Source of the DNA: Litoditis marina
Taxonomy: Eukaryota; Nematoda; Chromadorea; Rhabditida; Rhabditidae
DNA length: 64,000 nt
Assembly: GCA_964036275.1 (NCBI GenBank)
Contig: OZ038440.1
Coordinates: forward strand, 12,871,690 to 12,935,689
Reading direction: 5' to 3'
Shown: in pieces, positions 49,100 to 61,000 of the stretch
Position numbering within the stretch: the stretch's first letter is position 1
Layout of the letters: each line of letters begins with the position of its first letter
Notes under the pieces: model-generated
Database searches by the model: none
What the model saw: the letters and a program-made list of their open reading frames with translations, nothing else
What the model was told of the DNA's origin: nothing
Program-made: the position numbers and the translations under genes

Positions 49100-52000
49100 T
49101 CACGAAATGTAGAATATTGTTGCAATCATCATTAGAAAAGTTGCTGCCGAGCTGTTCTCTCCCGAAGTTTGAATATCCACTGCGGTTTCGGTTATCAGAT
49201 CATATCCCAAGTGTTTCATTCCTTCCCAGAAGTCAAAATCCGATTGAAAAAGACCTGAAAACCACACAAATTTATTGATAACGTGTTCAAATCATGAAGT
49301 TATTGGTTATAACTTAAGTGATGACGAGTTTACAAACATAGGTGAAAAGTCAAGAACCTAAACGGTTCCTTTTAGGCCCGCGATTTTCGTAGCTGAAATC
49401 ACCCTATTACGGCCTAATAGGGCCGCGTAGGATGACTTTTTTTGTCTCAAATACTAGATTTAGTTTCTTTTTCCTGCTCACCCTAGCGTACTATTGGAAA
49501 TTTGAAAGGAAATCTAGAGTAGTGCAACACAATTGTATTCTTATAATCGATCGAAGCGTGGTTGTTACCAGATTCGCGACCCTTTTAGGGCCTTTTGGGC
49601 TGCGCTTACTCGATCACCCGAAATCACCCTTTTAGGGGCTGATAGTCCCTTGACTTTTCACCTGAGAAGGTGGTGCGCTTGTGACATTCATGGTTAGTAA
49701 ACATGTTCTGGTAAAACAATACTTTTCAAAAGAATGTCACTTAAATTTAGAACGCATTTGTATTCATTTTGTACCGAACTGAAAATCAACCGTACCAGTC
49801 TCCACCACTGGCTCAGGCCTCAACTTTAAATGAGTGAGTTTGAGATCTGACGTTGGCCAATGAACTTTTTCAGTTGAAGGATTCCTGAAAGAACAAAGCT
49901 GTTGCTTTGATAGAAACAACCTTGGTTTAGGTATTAGAGCATGGTTACGGTCGGCACAGTTGGTGATCTGAGCCCAGACCTTGAACTAGAATTGTTTCCA
50001 GATCGTGGCACATGGAAAAGGTGCATTCACACTGTTTTGTATGAATCGAGTAACGGGTCCATAACAGCACACACGAGTCCACATTATTCATGACTTTCGA
50101 AAAGGAATGTAATTCTCTAAATTCAACTAACCCCGTCATCACAAAATTTGTGATAGCACTTATGAGAGTGTCCTGTACAACGTAATCGTACATGTTGAAA
50201 GTATAGTTTTTATCAAAATACTTTCCAAAAAGGAATACTAACTCGTGGCAGTGATACGTTTCTGAAAGAAATCCTATAACATTCAAAATTCCGTGTGAAA
50301 TTAATTTAATTCATTACCTACTGGAGATAAAGAATTGAAATAGCGTTTTGAACTATTGGAATGTTCGAAGTAGCACAAATAGAGTGCCACCTACCATTCT
50401 GAAACTGAAAATATCAGGCTGAAAGCTTGATTCTTGTTCATTTGCTGGAAGTTATTTTGTTTGTGCCGTTACTCACCTTTGAGAGGAAATGTTTCTTCGA
50501 ACTCGTGAGGGTTGAAATAATCGAAATGAAAGAGGAAGGTGGGTGCTTTAGTAGATCGCGCGCTGACCTCCCGAAGTGTAGCAATATCAAACATAAGATT
50601 CGATAGAATCTGAGAAAAAACTCTGACGAAACACCGTTTTGAGACTTTATCCATTCATTGCGTGTTTAGAAGCTTTTTCTAAATTTCTAACGTCACCTTT
50701 CAAACTTCAATACTGACTCCAGGGCCCGTACTCAACCGGTACGGTCAAATGTACGAGCAACTCACTGGAAAGAACTTCACAAGTTTGGCGAACCATACTG
50801 GCGACCGAATATCACACCTTTTGATCATATAATTTAGGTCTGGATTTACATGTTTCTTTCGTGATGTCGAATTTGTTCCGAATAGAAAAATTCTAAATTA
50901 TTATGTGAATATGAACTGTTATGTGATCGGTGTGAAAACTGCCGTGCTCACCTTGGTGTACTGTCGCATGTAATATGGATAGCTCTGTTCTGTTTCATTC
51001 AAAAAGTACGAAACTAGTCTTTTCTGTGCTGCTTCCGTTTGATTATCCTTATATTTCGGAACAAGTGTTCCGTTTATGAAGTTCTCCACTAAGTCTCGGT
51101 TGGCCAATGAATAGGTTGCGCTGTCCGAGTCGAGAAAAGCTGAAATCGAACTTTTGCAGCTTGAAGACAGAATTGAATCAAATCTTTCGAATAATTATGG
51201 ATCTTAGCACTTCCATTCTAACATAAGCAAGTATTCAGAGAAATCGATTCATTATCACAACCATTACATTATACTGTTAGTCAATTGCAGAGTCACGTGA
51301 AACATTTTAAGCACAGCACAACTCGGCAAAGTGCAATGACAAAGTGCACGATTCCTCACTAAAATGAGTTTTACGTGACCACTCAATTTACGTCTAGTAT
51401 ACTACAATCACTAAAAAGCGGTTTCGAACAGTTTATCTTTCTATTGTTAAAGCGGTTTTCAACAATTTTTCTATTGTTAAAAAGTGGTGTCTAACAGTTT
51501 TTCTATTGTTAAAAAGCAAAAGCGGTTTCGAACAGTTTTTCTTTCTATTGTTAAAAAGCGGTTTCCAACAATTTTTCTAATGTTAAAAAGTGGTGTACAA
51601 CAGTTTTCTATTGTTTTATCAGCAAGATTTCAGATAAGATTAGGTGAAGTATTTGATACAGCCATTCAATGATCCCGGAACGCTTTTCACTCACTGAAAT
51701 AGAGTGCTTCGAGGCTCATCAACCCGAACATCGATGGTTTCGGTGGAATATCATCGTTCGGCGGAGATATAGGCAAGAACTCGTCGCCGACAACGGGGAA
51801 AAAGTGCAATCCTTCCTTCAAGCCAATATTGTAAACGGTTTCCGCACCCAAAGATCGGCGGATTACACAAGCAACCGGGTTGATATCAACCAACAATCAA
51901 CCCGGTTGCTTTTGTAAAAAAAATCGGTAGATTTTCAAAACAGCCGGATTGCTTTTAAGAAGCACCCAACCTTTATTTACAGAAGCAACCGGGTTTATAA

Positions 52001-55000
52001 AAAAACCCAGCTCAATTAGATCACAAAACACGGTTGATTTCGTAAAGAAAGGTTGGTTGGTTCTGAAATGGGATTTCGGTGGTTTCCCGGTTGCTTACTA
52101 GAAGCAACCGAATTTTCTTTACAACAGCAACCTGGTTGATTTTTGGTTGATATCAACCTGGTTGCTTGTGTAATTGGCCCCAAGAATCTTGTTTATGAGC
52201 TTCATAACGTAGGCAACCATTAGTGTATCACCTCGGTGTGTGAGTAGTACTATATAGAAACAAACACCATTTTTCAATGCGATTTTTTGTGAACGTGGCG
52301 TGAAACTTGAGAAATAAGGCGAGACAGTTTGGATAAGTTGTGAGATGTTACTACAGCTGACTACTATTTCGGAATTCTTCGAGATGGATTTTAGTTATAT
52401 GTTCAAACTTCCCGATTCGTTTCATAACTTCACCATAAACTATTTCAAAAACGGGCGCTCATCTGGCCATATGCAAACACAACCATATATAAAATTAATG
52501 AACTAATTAGCACCTCAGCCTCGAATATTTGATTGACGCTAGCGTTTTGGAAGCACTGCAAGAGTTGGGTCTGGTCGATGCATCCCAAATTGGCGAAGAA
52601 GGTTTGAGAGTCGGAGAGAGTATTATCATGTTGGGCAGATATGGCGAAAGAAGAACCACTCAGAGCAATCAGGTTCGCAAACAGATCTGGAAAAACAGTT
52701 TCCTATTAAACATATTTTGTGCTGACACATTTGCGTTTTCAATACAAAAAAACATGTTGCCAGCCAGATGTATAGTTGCCCAAACCTGTTACACACGATG
52801 TAGAATAGTATTATAATAACGCGCTCAATTGCTGTACTTTCAAGTATAATCTTTATGGATAGTGCAACTCAGTTTCAAATCGAAACTGTCTGTATCGTTC
52901 TTTTTTGTTTCCACGAACTAAAATAAAAACACTCCAAACATACCTCGACTCTGTGGAGATAGTGACAGTAGACTGGCAGACATGGCTCCCGAACTGTGTC
53001 CCATTACAGTAATCATGTCCTTGTCCCCACCAAATGAGTGAATATTCTCGGAAACATATTGAAGGGCGGCAGTCTGGTCCCACAGACCAATATTACCAGA
53101 AATCGAAGAGGAATTGGAAGACACGAAACCTAAAAAAAAGAGTTTTCGCCAAAATAAGCGGTGATGTATAGGTGTGAGGGGAGTCAGACTAATTTTTTCC
53201 GGCTGCAAGCCCGTTCAGAAAGAGTTAGATTTCCAATATAGATTCTAATAGAGATTCAATATAGATTATATCAACCGAGCGCTTCTGGGAAAACGAGCCC
53301 TTGCCTACATCGACCTCACAAGTCCATTTGCAAATATGAGTTCAGAAATATTATTCAAAGTATCCGGAAAGCCATCTTTCTTGTGAAGATTTTTGTTGGT
53401 AAGAGACCCACTGAATACTGAATACACACTGAATTTTCGCAGAAAAGTGACTAACGTTGCTTTTTTACAGTTTCTTTTTGTTCTAGCTGTATCGGGAGTT
53501 CGGATTATGAAGGATAATTCGTTTTCGACTGACATTACTGGGTCTCACGCAATTTTCTCATGAAATGTCAGAAACAACAAGGATTCAGCATGAAAAATAA
53601 TGTTCCAGAAAATGTGTCTAAACTAATTGGGCGAAATTGAGTCGAACCTTACGAAAAATATAATGATAACGGACACGAGATCTACCTTGTGCGGCCAGCC
53701 TGTATTGAATGACAACTACCACTACATCCCGAGATGCGAAATGTTCCGCAAAGGGATGATTGGGACCGAGCACAGCAGAGCCTGAACAGGGTAATTCTGA
53801 GATTTTCACAACTAGTTTAGCTTCTGTATACAAGCTCCGTATTTAATTGTAAAGTAATTCCGATTTTCTAGTTTTTCCTCAAACTAAAGTAAGTCGTGGC
53901 ATGTACGTATACGTATGTTGCTTTCAGTGGTGGTAGTGGCGAGGCATGTTCCGTTTTTGTCCTCTGATTAACGTGTTGCGTAAGCCACTTTTTGTGAAAG
54001 GCAAAGGAATAAAAGTTATATTTTTTGTGTCCGGTTTCTCATGCCAATCGGACCTGAATGATAACCTCGACATAGCAATCCGTCCAATATGAGAAGTTGA
54101 TAAAATTTTCTCATGGGAACCTCATGAACACCTCATGAGCTACTCGTAAACTTCCAGTGTTGAAGCATAGCAAGCAATGGAATCTTATTAGAAGCTCGTG
54201 AGGTTTCGGAGAAATTGCTTCCGCGTCAGTATGGAAAATATGAAATGAAACGTGTTTTACATGAATAATCGGGAAAAAAATCTGCATATAAATGAACATC
54301 CTAATCAACTAAAAAAAGGAAATGTCTCTTGTTTAGATTTTTTCCAGGGTTTATTTTTCATTGAACAAACCTGTTTCAAAGGCTCCGCCGTGAATAAAGA
54401 ACAGAACTGGGAAAGTATTATTTCCCTGTAAGAATGATGAATTAATGAAATAAATCCTTTCTCACATTAACACTCATTCATTTTATTTTCAAGACTATAT
54501 TCATTGTTTGTAGTAATGCATTGAGTAGCCGAAAATCACTCTGGTAAAACTTACAGGCCAAAAGTAGTCTGAACCTAGGAAATTATAGGTACTCAAGCTG
54601 TTACAAGCCCATTCTAGCTCATTTTAGGCTAAAAAAACAGAAATACCAATAAAGATATTATAATTATATTATTATAAAGATATTATTATATATAAGATAT
54701 TATTATATTATAAGATATTAATAAGATATTATTATATTATTATAAAGAAATACCTATATATATATTGGCGTAGCCAAGTCGTTGAACAAGCTCAGTTTAC
54801 ATAACTAAAATAACCCGTTTTAGGTATCTACCAGGCTATTCTAGGAATCTACTAGGCTAATCAGATTTTAACATGACTATTTCATTTTATCTCCAATTTT
54901 CTATTTTAGCCTCATAATGTTCGTTCATGGCTGAGCATGTACAAGACAAAATGATCGGTAGTACGAAATCTTACAATTATACAGATTTGTCAATTCAAAT

Positions 55001-58000
55001 ATGAACTGACTCGGTTAGAAGGTGTGTAAATGTTGAGATAGAGACAGTCTTCACTATAAGAGAGCTCGGTTGAATTTGGTTTGTAGAAATTTTGCAGACA
55101 AGCTGGTCCGGTTTCATTTGCAATCCTGATACCTTCCCAACTTGAAGGAGGCTCAGCATGCTGAAATTTCCAGTTTACATTTGCAAAATGGATCGGTCAC
55201 AAAAACTCACTATACTGTTTCCATAGTCACGTCAAACATGTTAAAGAAACCGTTCCGCTGTAATTTGAGTTACATGAAAAATTTAAAAAGCTCAAAAACG
55301 TTTCTTAATGTCTTCCCATAGACAATGAAAAAACTTTCTGATTAACAATTTGTAAAATTTGCATAACATCAAGCAATTAAGAAGGGGACATGAACATTTT
55401 CCCTGTGACGCAACTTGACTTGTTTCATTTACGTCCAGATTTATTTATATTTTGTAGTTTTTAATTGGGTATTCGTATGTGATAGAGTGTTTTAAAAGCA
55501 TTTTTGTACTTCTATAGGCTATTTTGAGCATACCTCGTACGCAATCCCCCTATCGGTGTCATTACTTGAGCCGCTTTTCTGAGAAAACGAAGCAAGATAG
55601 GGTTATAAAAGTATATTGTTGTGTCTGTCAGTACACACAACTTGTATTTATTCCAGGTTACTCTGTGTGTTGAACACTTGCTATATATTACAGTTTATTC
55701 CAGATAATAGTTACAATAATAGCAGAGAATATAGAGGTCACGTTCCCGTAGGATCAGTCTCATAACAATGAGCTCTAGCAGCCTTATATAGACAATGTGG
55801 GCGTGGTCAGAGCATTCTAGAAGCTCACGGCTAGATAGCATGGGGAGCATAGAGACGCTAGACAATGAGAGGGATATCAGCAACAGGGACGCCTGGCTGA
55901 TTCCATGGGAAGAAATATAGATAGATAGTAACGTTATAATCAAATAATAACGATATACAACACCTCCCCTTTTAAGTGAATAATCGGGGGTGAGGATAGA
56001 CAGTTACGATAATCGTCGACTAAGATAGATATAATTCAACATGATGGATCAAACGGTACCACTGGCTTCGGTTGGCGGCTGCTCCTTCTGAGTGGTGGTA
56101 CGGCAGCTGGTTGATTGACTGGCTGTGGAACGGCTTGAACATTCTGAGGTTGTGGCTGGCGGACAGGGCTCATCTGGACTGGAGGATCGGCTGCTGGACC
56201 ATCTTGGGCATCCGGGGCGGCTGTCACGATTGCAGTAGGTTGCAAGTTGAATGTAGACAACATGACGTCGAGCCATGCGTCACCTTCATCACTTTCACTT
56301 CCAAATTCTGGCACTTGCACATTTCGAATTTGATTAGCGTGTCGCCTCACTCGCTTTCCTTCCAATTCCAATTCATAATTGACGTTGCCAATTTTTCGCA
56401 CAACTTTTGCTCGCTTCCAATTCCATTTCAGACCATGATAATTCTTGATCATCACATAATTTCCAACTTGGAAATTTCTCTCTTGCGTACCATGTTTCAG
56501 GTTGAATTGCTTTTCCGTCCTTGATTGTAACTCGCTTTGAACACGTTCAGTGTTCTCCATAGGTTGCAGTAGATTCAAGGTTGTTCGCAGCTTCCGTCCG
56601 AGAAACACCTCGGCTGGTGTTTCACCATCCAATAGCTCACTCGGTGTTGAACGGTAAGCCAACAAAAGAATTCTCAAAGCTTCTTCCGTTGTCTTTCCCT
56701 CCCCTTTTTGCTTTCGCAGTCCTCTCTTGAGGATGTCCACAAATCGCTCAGCCTGTCCATTAGACTGGGGATGATAGGGAGAGGTTCGCATGTGTTTGAT
56801 TCCGTTCTGCTCACACATGTCCTTGAATTCTTGTGATGTGAATTGCGTACCATTGTCACTTACTATTGTTTCAGGCATTCCATATCGCACGAATATGTTC
56901 AGCATTGCTTTCACTGTGTTCCTTGCAGTGATGTGTTGCATGGCAATCATTTCTGGCCATTTGCTCTTCGCATCCACAATCACCTAGTAGAACATGCCGT
57001 CAGTTGGACCAGCGAAGTCGATGTGAATTCGCTGCCACACTCGCTCAGGAGTGGTCCAAGTTTGCAATGGTACCTTCGTAGGTGTTTTCACTTCATTCTG
57101 ACATGCACTGCACTGTTTCACTATTCTTTCGCAATCACTGTCCAATCCTGGCCAAAACACCAAGCTTCTGGCTAGACGTTTCATTCTCACAATTCCAGGA
57201 TGACCAATGTGAATTTCTTTCAGGACCTTGCTTCGTAGATCACTTGGAATCAAAACGCGTCCTTCAAAGAGTATGCAGTCATTCAGTTCACTCAGCAGTG
57301 TTCGAATGTTGAAATATTGCTTGCACTTGCTTTCAACCTTTCGCGGCCATGACGTTTTCACGTACTTCAGAACCTTCTTCAGCACGGGGTCACGTAATGT
57401 ACTGTTTCGCACATTTTCAGCAGTAGTGGGTAGCTTTCGCATGTTTTCCTCGAAAACAGCTTGCACGTCGCATTCAATGTTCGCTACCACCACATCTTCC
57501 TCAGTCATAGGAAAACGTTGTATCATTCTGGATAGGCCATCAGCTTGTCCAAATTTCGTTGTATTCACGTACTCGATATCGAAATCGTATCCCAGTAGCA
57601 TAGTTGCCCATCGCATCAGTCTGTTCGCAGAGTGTACTGGTACACCTTTCTTGCTTCCAAAGATTGCAAGCAACGGTTTGTGATCTGTCAGCAATAGAAA
57701 TTTTCTTCCGAAAAGATACTTGTGAAATCGCTTGATCGCAAACACCAGACCTAGTGCTTCCTTTTCAATCTGAGAATACTTTGCTTCGCTAGATGTCAGA
57801 GAACGTGCCGCATGACTGATAGGTTTCTCAGTTCCATCCGAAAATCTGTGAGAAATCACACATCCTATTCCATAGTCGCATGCGTCGGCTGCCACCACGA
57901 TTTGTTGTTGCGGGTCGTAGTGGGTCAAATTCATTTCAGAACTCAACGCTGCTTTGAGGTTTTCAAATGCCTCTTGCTGATCACTTTTCCAGATCCATTT

Positions 58001-61000
58001 CGCATCACTTTTCAGCAATTGGTCCAAGGGACCTCGCAATTTCTTCATACTAGGCACAAAACTGCTGTAGTATGTCACCATTCCAAGAAATGCTCGCAGT
58101 TTCGATTCATCTTTCGGTGCTTCCATGTTCTTAATTGCTTGAATCTTTCCAGGATTAGGTCTTCTTCCATTTCTGTCCACAATGAATCCGAGAAATGGTA
58201 TTTCAGGTTTCATGAATGAACACTTTTCCAGTCTCACTCGGAATCCGTATTCCGATATTCTGTCAAATAAAGCCATTAGATTAGCCTTGTGTTCATCCAT
58301 AGTTGTTCCAACCACAATCACATCATCCAGGTAAGAAGTCACACCTTGCAGTCCTGAACACAATTTGTTCATCAGTTGCTGAAATATCGCAGGGGCTGTC
58401 TTGATACCAAACGGCAATCGTTTGTATCGATACAGTCCTCGATGTGTGTTGATGACAATCAACTCCTTCGCATTATCCGTAAGTTCCACTTGCAAATATG
58501 CATCCGAAAAGTCAATTTGTGAAAACCATTTTCCACCATTCAGAGTTGCAAAAATGTCATCCGGAATAGGTAGAGGATATTCATGATTTTCCAGTACCTC
58601 ATTCAATCCTGTAGAAAAATCAGCGCACACTCTGATTTTTCCATTTGCCTTCTTCACGCACACAATAGGTGCTGCCCATTTGCTGTGCGTCACTGGTTCA
58701 ATTACATCCATGTCAATTAACCTGTTCAGTTCTTTCTCCACAATCTCAACTGCAGAATGTGGTAACGGTCGCTTCTGACGATACACTGGTTTCGATCCGG
58801 GTATCACTTTCATATCAGCCAATTCTTTTGTGCAGCGGCCAAGGCCTTCCTCAAATACTGTCGCGTACTTTGCCTTCAAATTGTCTACCAGCGTAGAGCA
58901 ATCTTTTTCCACTGTTGCAACCGTCATCATGTTCAAATGATATGCCATAGAATCACATTGATTTATCCATTCTAGTCCCATCAGACTAGATCTCGGGGTC
59001 ACGTAAGCGTATCCCTTGCCAGTTGATTTTCCAGTCTGAAAATCGCATTCAAGGACTCCTTGAATTTGCATTGTGCCGCCGCTCGCGTCGCGCACTGTCA
59101 CGTTTGAATTTTCCAATTCAGGTTCACCCATTTGCTTCCATGTGTCTACGTTCAACAACGTAATGTCCGATCCAGTGTCCAACTGAAACTGTACTGGGTA
59201 ACCGTTCACGCTTACGTCCAAATATTTTCGCGCTACGTTCACATTCACGCTATCAGTTGCATCCAACTCAGTTTTGCCAATCAGGACCACCTGATTCGTA
59301 GTTCGCATTCGTGATTGATATGATTTCACTACTTCGCAAAATTTCTCTTTGTGACCGCTGGTCTTGCACTTCTTGCAATTCCACTTAGACTTGTTACAGT
59401 CAGTTGCTCTGTGACCTCGCGAACCGCAGTTCCAACACTCAGACTCAGTTGTACGATTGTTTTTCACAAACTTGCCTTGCTTATTACGTTGATGTTCAGA
59501 TTTTCTTGCTTTCACTTCATTGACAGATCGAGATGTACCTCCGATGAGCTTGGAATCACGCTTCATGCTTATCCATTTGTCACACTCTTGATACAATTTG
59601 TGCAATGAAACCGTATTTCCGTTCGCAATTTCATGGTCGAGAAATACCAGCAATCTTGTTCGTAGTTCAGCATCCTTATTCGATTTCAAACCATAAATCC
59701 AAAGTAAAGCCTTCAATTCGTCACTAGTCATGTTGTGTATGTTCGCTCTCTCACATTGTTCATTCACACGTCCTGTATATTGCAAATAATCTTCAGTTTC
59801 CAGCTTTTCAGTTGTCAGACAATGATACCTCGTGGTGAACACAGAAGTCTTCACGTCAAACAAATCCTTCAAGCTTTTCACTGTCTCATCAAAAGTTCTA
59901 TTCGCTGTCACATCTGGTAAAATGTGTCTCTTGTACTGTTCAAATACGTTTTCGTCCAGTTTACCCAACAACAATCGTACTCTTGCTTTGTCGTCCAAAG
60001 ATGCTCCATCCACTGTGAATACCTCGCTGTACCTGTCAAACCACTTGCTGAAAGTGTGGTTACTCTCTTCATCAAACACAAAAGTCGTCACCCTCGCGTC
60101 CAAATCAGCCATGATACGAGAAGAATCACGTGTCACACCTTTCAATTCCAACAATTGTTTAATTTGATCTTGCTGTTGCCGGATAATATCCAAAAGATTC
60201 ACATTTCCATCATCATCATCCTGTTTTTCCATCTGTTTCACCATTTTGAACAATGTTGCAATCAAAGTTCACTGATGTCACTTGCGTAAATAATTTTGCT
60301 ATCCTGATCGCCACTTTGTTGTGTCTGTCAGTACACACAACTTGTATTTATTCCAGGTTACTCTGTGTGTTGAACACTTGCTATATATTACAGTTTATTC
60401 CAGATAATAGTTACAATAATAGCAGAGAATATAGAGGTCACGTTCCCGTAGGATCAGTCTCATAACAATGAGCTCTAGCAGCCTTATATAGACAATGTGG
60501 GCGTGGTCAGAGCATTCTAGAAGCTCACGGCTAGATAGCATGGGGAGCATAGAGACGCTAGACAATGAGAGGGATATCAGCAACAGGGACGCCTGGCTGA
60601 TTCCATGGGAAGAAATATAGATAGATAGTAACGTTATAATCAAATAATAACGATATACAACATATATATTTTTGATAATGGTCTTTCATTTGCCATAGGG
60701 TCCCAATGTTAACTCAGAAGTCAAAATTAGAGCGGGACGGATTCTTTAAATGAAAGCGGGACGGAACTCAGTAACGTGAAATGACAAAATGCACGATGCC
60801 TCATTATAATGCTATTTTGACGTTTAATCTACTTCTAGTATAAACCGAAGCTAAAAAAATAACAGATGAAAAAATAACAACTCAGAACAAGCGTAATTGC
60901 GAAATAGTTGATTTCTCCAAATATAGCGTGGCAGGAATGCAAATCTATTTTTGCGCCGTCTTAATCAAATTGGTGCGGAACCGCTGTGTTCTTGAACTGT

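Larger units (their letters stand above)
43396..51712. repeat. 8.3-kb tandem segmental duplication, unit 2
   Basis: Direct repeat of 35079-43395. Offsets between matching features run only from 8313 to 8318, so indels are few. Contains esterase B' and the 3' exons (part of exon 6 to exon 11) of the full-length esterase C, whose 5' exons continue to the right outside the unit. Confidence 0.93.
55612..60667 (-). mobile_element. full-length Ty3/gypsy LTR retrotransposon with TATAT target-site duplication
   Basis: Element 55617-60662, about 5.05 kb, on the - strand, in the 7.7-kb intron of esterase C and in the same orientation as that gene. Flanking TATAT occurs at 55612-55616 and 60663-60667. 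The LTRs appear identical, so insertion is recent. The internal region has a primer-binding-site candidate, a gag-pol frame and a polypurine tract in the expected order. Confidence 0.95.

Noticed and set aside
51862..52174. MITE as an exon-disrupting insertion in esterase C
   Set aside because: Matching exon length (121 nt) with esterase A puts the exon start at 51815, so the element is intronic, although close to the acceptor.
56072..56524. 150-residue open frame on the + strand
   Set aside because: Antisense shadow of the retrotransposon polyprotein, which is clearly coded on the - strand. The same holds for the other + strand frames between 56.7 and 60.3 kb.
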